From NCBI GenBank assembly GCA_033297205.1, contig MU859152.1, positions 62,001 through 126,000 of the forward strand: a stretch of 64,000 nucleotides of DNA, in the 5' to 3' direction. Positions 46,101 to 57,352 of the stretch are shown in pieces. Position 1 is the stretch's first letter, and every line of letters begins with the position of its first letter. The stretch comes from Pseudoneurospora amorphoporcata (lineage: Eukaryota; Ascomycota; Sordariomycetes; Sordariales; Sordariaceae). The translations under genes were made by a program, and so were the position numbers. The notes under the pieces were generated by a model that was given only the letters and a program-made list of their open reading frames with translations, ran no database searches and had not been told where the DNA came from.

Positions 46101-48729
46101 TCGAAGACCGTGGTGTCATGGTTCTTGGCTCGGGTGTGTACCGCATCGGGTCTTCCGTCGAATTTGACTGGTGTTCCGTTCGGGCCATTCGCACGCTCCG
46201 AGAGTCTGGCTTCAAGACTATCATGGTCAACTACAACCCCGAGACCGTCAGTACTGATTACGACGAGGCCGACAAGCTGTACTTCGAGAACATCAACTTG
46301 GAAACTGTTCTGGACGTCTACCAGTTGGAGGACGCCAGTGGAGTGTTGGGAGCCATGGGTGGCCAGACGCCTAACAACATCGCTCTGCCCCTTCTCCGTG
46401 CCGGTGTCAGAGTCCTGGGTACTTCCCCCGAGATGATTGACACTGCCGAGAACCGCTACAAGTTCTCCCGCATGCTTGACCGTATTGGTGTCGACCAGCC
46501 CACTTGGAAGGAGCTTACCAGCTTCGAGGAGGCCAAGGCTTTCTGCCAAAATGTCTCGTACCCAGTGCTCGTCAGACCTTCCTATGTGCTTTCTGGTGCC
46601 GCCATGAACACCGTCTACTCCGAGGCCGATCTTGAGTCCTACCTCCAGCAGGCTGCCGATGTCTCTCCTGAGCATCCTGTCGTCATTACCAAGTACATCG
46701 AGAACGCCAAGGAGATCGAGATGGACGCTGTGGCTAAGGACGGAAAGATGGTTGGGCATTTCATTTCTGAGCACGTTGAGAACGCCGGCGTTCACTCTGG
46801 TGATGCCACTCTCATCCTGCCGCCTCAGGATCTGGAGAAGGCCACTATCGAGCGTATTGAGGAGGCTACTCGCAAGATCGGTGCTGCTCTCAACGTTACC
46901 GGTCCTTTCAACATCCAGTTCATTGCCAAGGACAACGACATCAAGGTGATTGAGTGCAACGTACGCGCCTCGCGCTCTTTCCCCTTCGTCTCCAAGGTCA
47001 TGGGAGTTGATCTCATCGAGATGGCCACCAAGGCTATCATGGGCCTGCCTTTCGAGGAGTATCCTGCCATCGATCGCCCTGCGGGTGGTGTTGGTGTCAA
47101 GGTCCCCCAGTTCAGTTTCTCTCGTCTTTCTGGCGCCGACCCTGTCTTGGGTGTTGAGATGGCCTCCACTGGTGAAGTTGCCTCCTTTGGTGTTGACAAG
47201 TACGAGGCCTACCTCAAGGCTTTGATGTCCACCGGCTTCAAGGTTCCCAAAAAGAACATCCTGCTCTCCATCGGTTCGTACAAGGACAAGAAGGAGATGC
47301 TGCCTTCTGTCGCCAAGCTGTCCCAGATGGGCTACAAGCTCTTCGCTACCGCCGGTACTGCTGATTTCCTCCAAGAGCATGACATTCCCGTCCAGTTCTT
47401 GGAGGTTCTCACCAATGAGGGTGATCAGAAGTCCGAGTACTCCCTCACCCAGCACTTGGCTAACAACATGATCGATCTCTACATCAACCTGCCTTCCAAC
47501 AACAGGTACAGACGCCCTGCCAGCTACATGAGCAAGGGTTATCAGACCCGTCGTATGGCGGTTGACTACCAGATTCCCTTGGTTACCAACGTGAAGAACG
47601 CCAAGATCCTCGTTGAGGCCATCGCCAGGTACCGCGACATGGAGATCAGCGATCGTGACTACACGACCAGCCATACCCCCCTTCAGCTCTCTGGCCAGCT
47701 CAACTTCACCCTTCAGGACTCGTTGTCCAGGCCTCACTCTTTCAAGAAGGCTCATGTCCTCTCTGTCGAGCAGTACACTCGCGCTGACTTGCATCTTCTC
47801 TTCACTGTTGCCGAGGAGATGCGCCTCAGTGTCCAGCGCGGAAACGTCATGGACATCCTCAAGGGACGCATGCTTGCCACTCTCTTCTATGAGCCTTCCA
47901 CTCGCACCTCGGCTTCTTTCGAGGCTGCGATGAAGCGTCTTGGCGGTGAAGTTATTTCCATTGCGACGCAACACTCCTCCGTTCAGAAGGGCGAGACGCT
48001 CCAGGATACGCTCCGTACTCTTGCCTGCTACGCTGACGCCATTGTTCTCCGTCATCCCGATGAGAACTGCGTTGACGTTGCCAAGAAGTACAGCCCGGTG
48101 CCTGTCCTCAACGCTGGTAACGGAAGCAGGGAGCACCCCACCCAGGCTTTCCTGGATCTCTTCACCGTCCGTGAGGAGCTGGGCACTGTTCAGGGCTTGA
48201 CCTTCACTTTCGTCGGTGATCTTCGCTATGGCAGACCTGTGCACTCCCTGGTCTACTTGCTTCGTCACTACTCGGGAGTCAAGGTGCAGCTCGTCTCCCC
48301 CAAGGGACTTGAGCTGCCTGCTGATGTTCGTCAGCAACTTGTGAAGGCCGGCCAGCTGCTCTGTGAGTCTGAGACGTTGACCCCCGAGTTGCTCGGCAAG
48401 ACTGATGTCTTGTACTGCACTCGTGTGCAGAAGGAGAGGTTCACGAGCGAGGCGGAGTACGAGAAGGTGAAGGGTTCTTACCGCATTGACAACCAGACCC
48501 TCAAGCACACCAAGAGCAAGATGGCTATCATGCACCCGCTCCCCAGAAACGAGGAGGTTGCTGAGGAGGTTGATTTCGACCAGCGGGCCGCATACTTCAG
48601 ACAGGTAAGATCCCCTTTGACATTGTTTTCGCCATTGTGCGGCGATCAAGTTCGTTTTCTGACAGATCATAGATGAGATATGGTCTCTACTGCCGTATGG
48701 CCCTCCTGGCGTTGGTCATGTCTGGTTAG
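43103..48729 (+). CDS. pyr-3: Pyrimidine-specific carbamoyl-phosphate synthase / aspartate carbamoyltransferase fusion
   Basis: Three exons, 43103-43709, 43770-48604 and 48673-48729, give 1832 residues. The glutamine amidotransferase domain (about 1-400) has nucleophile C302 in GICLGHQLL and the partner VQFHPEST. The two CPSase ATP-grasp halves begin near 443 (VLVLGSGGLSIGQAGEF) and 982 (VMVLGSGVYRIG). An MGS-like allosteric domain (about 1361-1500) follows, where UTP feedback is expected. Aspartate carbamoyltransferase fills 1520-1832 with FYEPSTRTS and HPTQAFLDL. The enzyme makes carbamoyl aspartate, the first steps of UMP synthesis. Unlike yeast Ura2 (2214 residues), the MGS domain runs through only about 25-50 residues into ATCase, with no dihydroorotase-like domain between. 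The last exon (MRYGLYCRMALLALVMSG) completes the ATCase helix. All catalytic motifs I can see are intact. Confidence 0.96.
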
Positions 48730-49900
48730 AAGATGGTCGTTTCTCTTTTTCATTTAGGGATTTCTCGGTGTTCCGGTGTATAGACAAAAAGGGTTCCATT
48801 TCCTTTGCCGTGTCTATCTAACTCAAAAAGAGTAAGAGATAGAACGCGTAAACGATTTCGGTAGACATTTTCGTTTTCGCCTTTTCCTTTTTCTTTTTTT
48901 TCTCTTTTTTTTACCTCTTAAAAGTCCGCTTGAAGCGGCCATGATCTAGTCTAATGATTTAAATAAGTGTAATGATCTGTATGAATGTGAATGATGCGTA
49001 TGTTCGTTATGTATGTACACTGTTGATCGGTGTGTATACGTTACGCGCGTTACCTTCGTTCGTTACGTTCATTTGTTTTTGTATATGTTATGTATATACG
49101 TTTATTTCGTTTCGTTTTTCTGTTATTTGTTTTACATACCTACGTTTGATACGTATTTTTGTCTATACTAGCTTAGATCTAATACTTAATCTGGAATAAC
49201 TGAATGGCTTAGCAAACTTCTCTGTGCGTTGCGTAGCTCTTGACTTTGTTTTGCCTTCATCTGATCTTGAAACAAACTTGGGAAGATGTGTTTCATTTGC
49301 AAGGAACAGATCGGTACCTGATGAACATATGGCAGATCCAAATGTATTTCAACATCTCAACATCCGGATCAAAAGCGATGCGGACGCATGTCGGCTTATG
49401 TGGGTATGCTCTCAAGCAGAGTCTTCCATGTCTAGTTCCTTCGTTCAAGCTTTGTTTTGTCCACTTCAAGAACATACCAAGTGGACTTGAGGCTGAAGCC
49501 AGACTTTAGAGCCGTCTTAGTAATGGGGACACCTCAGGACCTGTGAGAGACGGGAGCCAAGTGCTAAGATCTTGTTACATAATGCCAAGACATCGCGGGA
49601 AACCTTCTTTTCCCTTTATTTTTTCCTCCAGAAGGAAGGAGCTGCCCTGGGTACATAGAAACGAAGAACCGGATTGGGGGTGGTCTGCTTGAAGTGTGTA
49701 TTGTGTCTCAGAGAACTGAGTATGGTTGCGTGCGTGCGTGAGTGGCTGCGCTGGGCAGGGCAAGAGCAGAGCAGATGGGTCAGGTTAGGTTAGATGTTGA
49801 CAGTCTTGTTTTTTTCCCTTTTTTTTAAAAAAAAGCAAAATTTCGAGATGGACAGACAGACAGGTACGTGTACGTATACTGCTTTATTTCATTCAACTTA
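48730..49900. other. pyr-3 3' flank and transition to AT-rich DNA
   Basis: T-rich 3' flank with tandem TAYGTAY-like and TTCGTT-like motifs (about 48980-49160), then about 700 bp of ordinary composition with no supported gene. Just after 49,900 the base composition falls sharply to AT-rich. Confidence 0.5.
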
Positions 49901-50558
49901 GTTTTATCCCCCCACCCTACTAAACCCATTATAGTATAGCCGGGCCCTTAGTCCCACTTTTCAACCTTGCCAACCACCTGCAGACCCCCTTGCCAGCCGT
50001 GTGCCCCGTGCTAGTAATTTTACAGCATTTTGCCTAGCCAACTAGCTTCCCTACCCTTCCTCCTTTCCCAAACAACTACTCAAGTATTCTAAAATCTAAT
50101 TCGTACTCTCAAATTACTAGAATCACTAGAATCAATTAAACAACACTACAAGTACCGATCGTAATATAATTATACACGAAGGAAACAAGCTTTAAAATCT
50201 AACAACGTATTTAAATTTATCGCTATTAAGATCCCCAAGATTTTAATATCAAAAATCTAACTAACCTTAAAGTGAATTTTATTTGAAATTAACTTATACT
50301 ATTACTACCCTACATTATTACCTTTAACTATAGCTTCCTATCATACAACTCCCTTCCCAACCCCTCCAACAACCCAAATTTCAAAACCTATATTAGAAAT
50401 CCCTTATATCAATTTTTATTCTTCATTTTCTTCTTTAACATCCTTATTAATAATAACCGTATTATTATCCTTCTTATTAATAATAATAATTAACCCTAAC
50501 CCCGTACCTCGCCTTTTCTATAGAAGTATTACTAAACAATTAAAACTAAGTAAAAAAA
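49901..50558. other. AT-rich degenerate DNA, no gene
   Basis: The sequence is strongly AT-rich with frequent TA, TTA and ATTATTA strings and no sizeable open frame. It looks like mutated repeat DNA; the source element is not recognisable. Confidence 0.5.
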
Positions 50559-50994
50559 TGAGAATGTCTTTTCGCACTGTAGCAAATGTCTTTTCGCACC
50601 GTAGCAAATGTCTTTTCGCACCGTAATCAAAAAAGGCTTTTAGAGGTAACTTAGCTAAATTAAGGCCGTAGCATATAAAAAGTACATCGGAATTTTTATT
50701 TATTTTCCTTGTATAATATGATGTGTTAGGCATACGTAGGCCCCCTCTATAGCCCTTAGTATACAATAAAAGAAGAAAAAACTATTTATTTACTTTAAAT
50801 TTAGAATATTTGTATTGAGTCTTTTCTTTAGATAAATATATTTACAGCAACTAAACTATAAAATAGAGTAGAAAATTACAAAAATTCTGATACTATTTTT
50901 TACTGACAACTTCTTATTTGGCAAAGTTATACTTAGTAGTATTTTTAATAACAGTGCGAAAAGACATTTGCTACGGTGCGAAAAGACATTCTCA
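50559..50994. mobile_element. 436-bp inverted-repeat element (MITE-like) with internal 22-bp repeats
   Basis: Both ends begin TGAGAATGTCTTTTCGCAC on opposite strands and match for about 46 bp. The terminal arms are themselves made of a 22-bp unit containing AAATGTCTTTTCGCACCGTA: three copies at the left end and two at the right. A-runs flank both ends, so a target duplication cannot be separated from homopolymer. The interior is AT-rich and non-coding. The structure suggests a small non-autonomous DNA element. Confidence 0.7.
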
Positions 50995-51054
50995 AAAAAA
51001 TTAGGTCTCTTTATTAGAGATATAACTATAAACTTTATACTATCTCTAATGTTA

Positions 51055-51289
51055 TGTTACAGGGTTAGCCTGTGTCAGTTGTACTAGTAATGATCGCTTC
51101 TAAGATGACTATTACTGTCTGCTCATCTAATTAGCTAATGGCCTCTCGCTATGGACTTACTAGAGTTCATAGCTCGAGTCTCATAAAAGCTAGTCTTCCG
51201 AGCGCACATCTTACACTTCTTCCTTTCTCCTTCATGCAATTACGCATATCCTACATCTACACCTAACTACTCGCTCTCTGCCTGTAATA
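51055..51289 (+). repeat. Mutated LTR, plus orientation
   Basis: It begins TGTTACAGGG and ends CCTGTAATA, matching terminal inverted repeats of an LTR. Internally CACTTCTTCCTTTCTCC and CATGCAATTACGCATATC closely parallel the minus-strand LTR at 52064-52304 and the chromoviral LTR at 57353-57544. The end position is approximate. Confidence 0.55.
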
Positions 51290-52063
51290 TGTTATACGAA
51301 GAGAGTCTTTACAATTTATGCTACAGATAATAATAAAAGATAAAGAGTGCGACTGGTCGCTAGATAGAGCGATAGTGCGTAATAATAGGCAATAGTATTG
51401 TCAAAGGAAGTATAAAATAACAATTAACGAGAGTCTTAACCTAGGACCTCGCACATGACTTCACAGAGTATAAGTAAAGTAGACGTTAAGTTAATATAAT
51501 ATTAATTAATAATTCAATTAACTTTAACGAAGGTTCACTAAGGAGTACTCTTACATAATATACATTGCTTAAGTAAACGTATATTAAAATAAAGCGGATT
51601 ATCTGGGTATTTACCTAAAATTCCTATAATATTTCCCCTTCTACAAAAGAAATACATACTTACTATTTACTAAACTATTTTAAATACAACTAATTACAAA
51701 TATTTACCAAATTTCCCTTATAACTTATTATTTTAACGATATTATATACTATATTTAAGATTAAATATCTAAATAAACATTTCCGATCTTAAATAGTCTA
51801 ATATAAAATATTAAATAACTATTAATATAGTGACAAATTTAATAGTTACCTGAATAAATTTCCAATATATTATTATCTTTATTAATATTTTTAAAATAGT
51901 AAAATTAGTAGAAAGTTCTATAGCGAAGGCGTTTACGGCTATTAGAAGGGGAATCCTCTTATAAGCGCTAATCTTTTTACGAGCGCTAATTATAAAAGAT
52001 AGTTAAATAATAGAGCAAATGTATAATTAGTAAGGTATTATATCTAGTAGAATAAGCGGAATG
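51290..52063. other. AT-rich sequence between two facing LTRs
   Basis: About 770 bp of heavily AT-rich DNA without an open frame, probably RIP-damaged internal sequence of a retroelement. Confidence 0.45.
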
Positions 52064-52304
52064 TATCACGAGGCGAAGGTACTGTATAGGGTATGGTGAG
52101 ATATGCGTTGTTGCATAAGGAGAGGAAAGGAGAAGTGTGCGGAGGTCTAGCTATATAGGCGAGAGCCCTAAGGCCAGACCGTGCGCGCGCACGTGAGGCT
52201 GCACGTGACTATGACATGTGCGAGGCTAGAGCTCTAGGCTCTGGTCAGCACAGCACATATGCGGTCAGTGCAGCACAGTACATTACAGGTTTAACCCTGT
52301 GATA
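52064..52304 (-). repeat. Mutated LTR, minus orientation
   Basis: Read on the minus strand it starts TATCACAGGG (consistent with TGTCACAGGG after a G-to-A change) and ends CCTCGTGATA. The interior has CTTCTCCTTTCCTCTCC and GCAACAACGCATATC, shared with the LTRs at 51055 and 57353. It faces the plus-oriented LTR at 51055. Confidence 0.55.
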
Positions 52305-53346
52305 GAATGTAAATCGAATTTATTAACGTTAAAAATATTACGACCGATATTAATGCCCAAACGAACGCTACGATCCGGAGTAATACTTAAGATTATATTA
52401 ATTTGTTAATTATATTTGGCCAATAAAAGAGCAAGAGTATAATATGTAAATTCGAAAGTTTTATATATAATAATAGCTTCGTCCTTTAAAGAATATAAAA
52501 TAGTAATTTCTTCCTTTAAATCGTTAACTTACTTATTCTAATATTAATTTAATATAGCTAATATTAATAATTATTTATTAAAAGCTTCGCTAATAAGAAT
52601 AGGAATTACGTTTACGTTAATTATTTTAATAATTTAAGTTTCTTTTACGACTTCTTTAATAATAGTCAGCAATTCTAATTAAATTAAAATATTAAGAGCG
52701 ATTTAAGTATAATATAAAAAATTTATACAGGCTAATATACTATTAATCTACTCGAGGAGGTTAGTTATATAGTTATAATATTATAATACTAGAAGAGTAA
52801 CCTTTGATAAGATCTTTTTAATAAAGGAGGAGTTATAAGCGTTGAATTTATTTAATATAGTATTTAAGGTATCCTTAGTATAGCGAGCTAAGTTATTTTA
52901 AGAGAATGAATCTTTCTTCATAAATTTCTCTAAATAATTTTAGGTAATTTTATTAATATTTTTATTGAGTTTATTATTTATAGGAACGTTTACTATATAG
53001 TAATCCTTATAGTATATATTTATAATTATATCTACGGTATTTAAATATAATTTACTAGATTTATTAGTGTAAAGATTAGCGATAATACGAATTTAAGCGA
53101 TTTTAGTAGCAGTTTACTGATTTTTTCTAACAGGAGTCTATTTATTCCTAATTAGGAGTAATAGTTTATACAATAAGAATAGTAATTTAAGTGGCGGAAG
53201 TAAGACGAGGGCGTAATTAGGTAAAAGTCTAATTAATTATAAAGTTTAATTTATATTATACTTAATTGAGGCTAAATTTATAACTATCAAACACTAATAA
53301 TATGGCTGATAGGGTTTATAAATTTAATAATAACGAAACTTATATT
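52305..53346. other. AT-rich degenerate repeat DNA
   Basis: About 1 kb dominated by TTAATA/TATTAA strings with no usable frame. It is the host sequence into which the nested elements on the right were inserted. Confidence 0.5.
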
Positions 53347-54170
53347 TAGAGAAGCGCTACTCGCACGTTGGCAAAACTCTACTCGTACGTAGATCTACAT
53401 TTTTTTCCCATACATAACCCGAACCCTGGCGACATGCTATGGTCCCACACCCATCTAAGTTGTACCGTGCCTGCCAAGCTCCTAAATTTCAGCCCAGTAC
53501 ACGTTCAGACCTCTGTAGTCGTACTGCACTAGCTACCTTGGTCTGGGCGCCTAGACCAGCCCAGACTGGGCAGTCTAACTTGTGATTTTCTGGCACCAGC
53601 ACTAGTGCCTTATCGCACTACTTCCTTTACCAAACCACTATCGCATACATTACCACATTGTAATCCTTCAATCCACTACGTCGTGCATTATTAGATATTA
53701 TTAAGTAAATAAAGCGCTAGCATCTGTCGATAGTACGGAATGATCCATTATTTTTCTGTGTGTTTCCTTAGCTAATTGCGATGTAGATAACTGATGTAGT
53801 AACCCAGCTGACGAGCGCATGCGACCGTGCCGCTAAGTGCCCTATAAGACCGCTATATAAATGCTCTATAAGAACTAGGTCTGGGTACAAATCTAGGGGT
53901 GCGTACGCTGCAGTCTAGAATCTGGGCTTGGCATGGCATGGCAACTTTGAAAGATTGAAATGCCTAGATATACTTAGTGAAATTTATGAAAGAATACATC
54001 TGTGTGACGAACAGCAGTCTGATCTGCCCAAGTGGGATAGTTGAAGGTAAAGACTATTAGTGCTGTTCGGTGAAGCTAAAAGGTTCACAACAAGTATGGT
54101 AGCGTTATACGTGTCTCAGTGATAAAGATCAATTGACTACTGTCGAACTATCTTGCTAGCTGGTTCTCTA

Positions 54171-56308
54171 CCCGTGCCACGCCCCTACTTTTTTGGAACT
54201 CGCCAGACTCGCACCCCCTAAAGTGGGTGCTCACTACCAGTACAACCAAACCAGCAAAACAACCAGATCTAGCCAAAAATGAGGTTATCGTCAATTATCA
54301 TTAACCAACTCGTAAAATCCGTACTTTTTCACGTCTCGATTCATATACTTTATATGGTTCGAGCTTCCTCTCGCGCCGCCACTTTCTAGCTAGCTTTGCT
54401 GCCTCATCACTACACCTTTTCGCTCTGTTCTGGGTCTGTTGATTCGCTTTGTCTGCTTTTTTGTGAGCAGCTCGAAGGTCATCATCAGCTCGCTTAAGTA
54501 CCATAGCACGGCCGTCAAATACCTTCAGAACTCCTCCAGCCTGTATAGAGCGGTTCTTATATGCTTTACGACGTCGTTTTACAGTCTCGGCATACTGGGT
54601 ACGATCCAGATCCTGCTTAACCTGCACCAGCTCGGTTGCAGCAATCGCACCACCTTTTACGAAACTTAATACTATCTTTTTAAAGGATAGAGGTAAATCT
54701 CTCTCTTCTACAGCCTTATACAGTTTAGAAGCAGCACTGTTTACTTGACAAAGGTTTCTGGGTGTCTGAAAAGGTGTTGAGGTTGTTGATACTGGAGGAG
54801 GGGGGGTAGGTGTACGGCGTGCTAGTCGGTCTTGTAACAGTTTAAGCACAACCTATTATTACATAGATTATTAGCTGTTATTCTAGAAATGCTAGAAATG
54901 TTAGATATTTGTGCTAGATATTTATGCTAGATATCTATCTGTTACTCACGTTGGGTTTAAAGGGGTAAATCCCAGTCTTTTTAAATGCTGACTGTATTGT
55001 TGATGGCTTGAATGCTTCTTTTCTTACACCCTCAATTATCGATAAGAACTCCAGCTTACTGATTTCAGTAAGACCATCACGGACCAGTATATCGAGTGCC
55101 TTTGAGTGGTAGTGCTTAAGCGGTTGAAAGATTACCACATCTAGAGGTTGTAGTAGATGTGTAAGATGGGGAGGTAAGCCAAACACCACGATGCCGTTAT
55201 TATCACAGTACTGTAGAAACTCCCGAGTATGGTGTGATCCATGGCCATCGAGTATAAGCAACCGTTTCTTGCCCTGTTGAAGCTTCTTTGAATGCTCATC
55301 CCAGTGCTTCAACCACTCGAAAGACAGCTAGTCGTTTGAATACCCTATTGGAGCAGTGGCGATAACTGCACGGTGATCCAGTTCTTCAACCCGATACTAG
55401 TTAGCCATGTGAAGCTGGCCGGTAAGGATTATGAAGGCTGGGCAGTGCTCGCCCGCTGCAGAGACAGCTTCGATACACGTTGCTGATTCACGGTTTTTAG
55501 GGATGGCGAAGTAGTGTGTGCGTTTCCGCTTCGTGACAACTACTTGATCTTTCCCCATACCGATACGGAAACCCGTTTCATCCATGTTCCATATATCTGA
55601 GGGTGGGAAGCCTTCTTTCTGAAGGATGTCGTGGAGTTTCTCGAAGTAGGCCGCTATCTGTCATGATAATCGTTAGTACTTTGCTATGTAAACAACATTG
55701 AGAAGCCGAGTTACCCTATCTGTATCCTCGTTGTCTTTCCGGGTAGCATCCATCTTTTTCTGTTTCGTCTTGGAATAGTCGTGACGTTTAATGAACCGTG
55801 ACGCCCAGTTTTGACCAACGCGGGGCGGCCCATCGACGTCGGCGAGCTCCGCGCTGGAAGCACGGCTTTGGAGTATCATATTTGCTGCTTCTGCGATGTA
55901 ATCTGGCCTCACAGCGAGGTTGATTCTATCCAAACGGTCGATATAGTTGCACAGAGCCTCCTCTTTATGGCGGGTGAGCTTGGTGTTACGTGCGAGGGTG
56001 CCTTGCTTGGGGGGGATGCCCTGGATGCGGTTGCGGAGACGTTGTCGAGGAACGTTAAAATCTCTACACAGCGCTGCGACCGGATACTCTGGATATTTTT
56101 CGTGGTATTCTACCGCTTGAAGCAATCGCGACTCTATTGTTTTGATATAAATATCGTAAATGCAGGGGTGGAGGTAGTTGTGTAAAGAAAGAGGGTTGCA
56201 GATATCTAAAAACTGGTTGTTTTGCTGGTTTAGTTGTACTGGTAGTGAGCACCCACTTTAGGGGGTGCGAGTCTGGCGAGTTCCAAAAAAGTGGGGGCGT
56301 GGCACGGG
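54171..56308 (-). mobile_element. Pogo/Fot1-type Tc1-mariner element with 96-bp TIRs
   Basis: The inverted repeats 54171-54266 and 56213-56308 begin CCCGTGCCACGCCCC and differ at about two of 96 positions. TA dinucleotides flank both ends (54169-54170 and 56309-56310), the target duplication of this superfamily. The 2138-bp element carries one minus-strand transposase gene with two introns and two premature stops. It sits inside the solo LTR. Confidence 0.93.
54301..56125 (-). pseudogene. Pogo/Fot1-family DDE transposase, broken by two stops
   Basis: Exons about 56125-55715, 55657-54950 and 54852-54301, with a 57-nt intron (TACTAAC branch) and a 97-nt intron. The true start is upstream and not clear. 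The N-terminus has a helix-turn-helix (VAALCRDFNVPRQRLRNRI) and a CENP-B/Tc5-type DNA-binding domain to about GQNWASRFIKRHD. The catalytic core shows the three acidic positions in WNMDETGFRIG, LILDGHGSHHT and LLQPLDVV. Two in-frame TAG codons, near 55395 and 55330, fall where the family has Trp, so each is best read as TGG changed to TAG. The C-terminal exon is basic and Ser/Pro/Thr-rich. The element cannot make a full-length transposase from this copy. Confidence 0.9.
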
Positions 56309-56683
56309 TAGGTACCTTCTTATATCTCTGCCATTGACTGGGACCCGAGTGTCCTTAGACTCTTGATGTTGTCCTGGCTCACTTAAGAGAGTCTGGCTCA
56401 CTTTGTAAGCTGGCTCACCGTGTGGCCCTGGCTTATGACGTGAGCTCTCTTAGCTTGTGAGCCCTCTTAGCTTGTGAGCCTTCTAGTCTTCTGTCTTACT
56501 GGCCTCTATGGTTACATAGCCCCGCCTCTGCGTGTCCTAGTGACTTGGTTAGCCCGTGCCACTCGCTTAAGTTCGTAACAATCTGCTATGGCAGACTTCG
56601 AGCGGGTTCGGGTTATGTATGGAAAAAAAATGTAGATCCACGTGCGAGTAGAGTTTTGCCAACGTGCGAGTAGCGCTTCTCTA

Positions 56684-57352
56684 TATTTAACTGTTCGTTA
56701 ATATATTTAGAGGCGAAAATAACCTTCATTAATTAACTATAGATAAAGGTTTATATACTATTAAAAAAGGTGATTATTAGGATAAAAGAGTAAAGATTAG
56801 TCTCCTTTATATATTTAAAACATCTAAGCGCATATATTATATACCAAAATATTATAGTCTTAGAGAACCTAATTCTACTAATTTCCTAAATTACTACCCT
56901 TAATTAATTCGTTTATAATAGGGGCAGATAGGATTACTGGAGTAAAATAATTAATATTACTACTTAATACCTATAAAATTATTTAATTAAAATTAATTTA
57001 AATGTTTATATAATTGATTATTATAATGGAGATAGTACGATTAATACAGGTGCTAGTCGTATAGCTTAATTAAGGTTCTATAAAGAGGAGAAAAGTTTAT
57101 TCTAAAGCGGATCCACTGGAGGTGCGAGGTTTTGAAGGAAGCTGCGCGAATATAATTATAATGCTTATAATAGTTTTGGTCGGGAAGATTAGAGCGTTAT
57201 AGCCTCAGGTCTTAACTCTATAATATTACCTCCCTCCTTCCCTCTCTCTCTCCTTCCCTCCTACCCTATTATCCTATTATAGCCGTAGAATACTTGCATT
57301 TTATCCTTTATTACTTAAAAAATTTATTAAATAGTGACCGTTCTTACCTGTA
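56684..57352. other. AT-rich degenerate DNA between the nest and the chromoviral LTR
   Basis: No gene is seen. It includes a pyrimidine-rich stretch at 57228-57268. It may be remnant DNA that was continuous with 52305-53346 before the nested insertion. Confidence 0.45.

Larger units (their letters stand above)
54003..56581 (-). mobile_element. Solo LTR (middle layer of nest), interrupted by a pogo-type element
   Basis: The ends read TGTGACGAAC at 54003 and GTTCGTAACA at 56581, an LTR-like inverted pair. The 5-bp target duplication ATCTG is perfect at 53998-54002 and 56582-56586. Without the pogo insertion it is about 439 bp. It aligns with the second copy at 60092-60502. The orientation assignment (TGTTACGAAC as the 5' end) is tentative. 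No internal retroelement region remains, as expected after LTR-LTR recombination. Confidence 0.8.
53349..56681. mobile_element. TIR element (outer layer of nest), TA-flanked, about 77-bp inverted repeats
   Basis: The left arm 53349-53426 and the right arm 56605-56681 are inverted copies starting GAGAAGCGCTACTCGCACG, with about three differences. TA flanks each end (53347-53348 and 56682-56683), suggesting a TA-targeting DNA transposon. Removing the nested solo LTR leaves roughly 750 bp without coding capacity, so it is non-autonomous. Its interior (53427-54002) is clearly richer in GC than the AT-rich DNA around it. Confidence 0.7.

Noticed and set aside
44750..48670. 1306-codon minus-strand open frame opposite pyr-3
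   Set aside because: Antisense shadow of the CPSase-ATCase coding region. Strong C/G third-position bias removes antisense stops; no family features and no start context.
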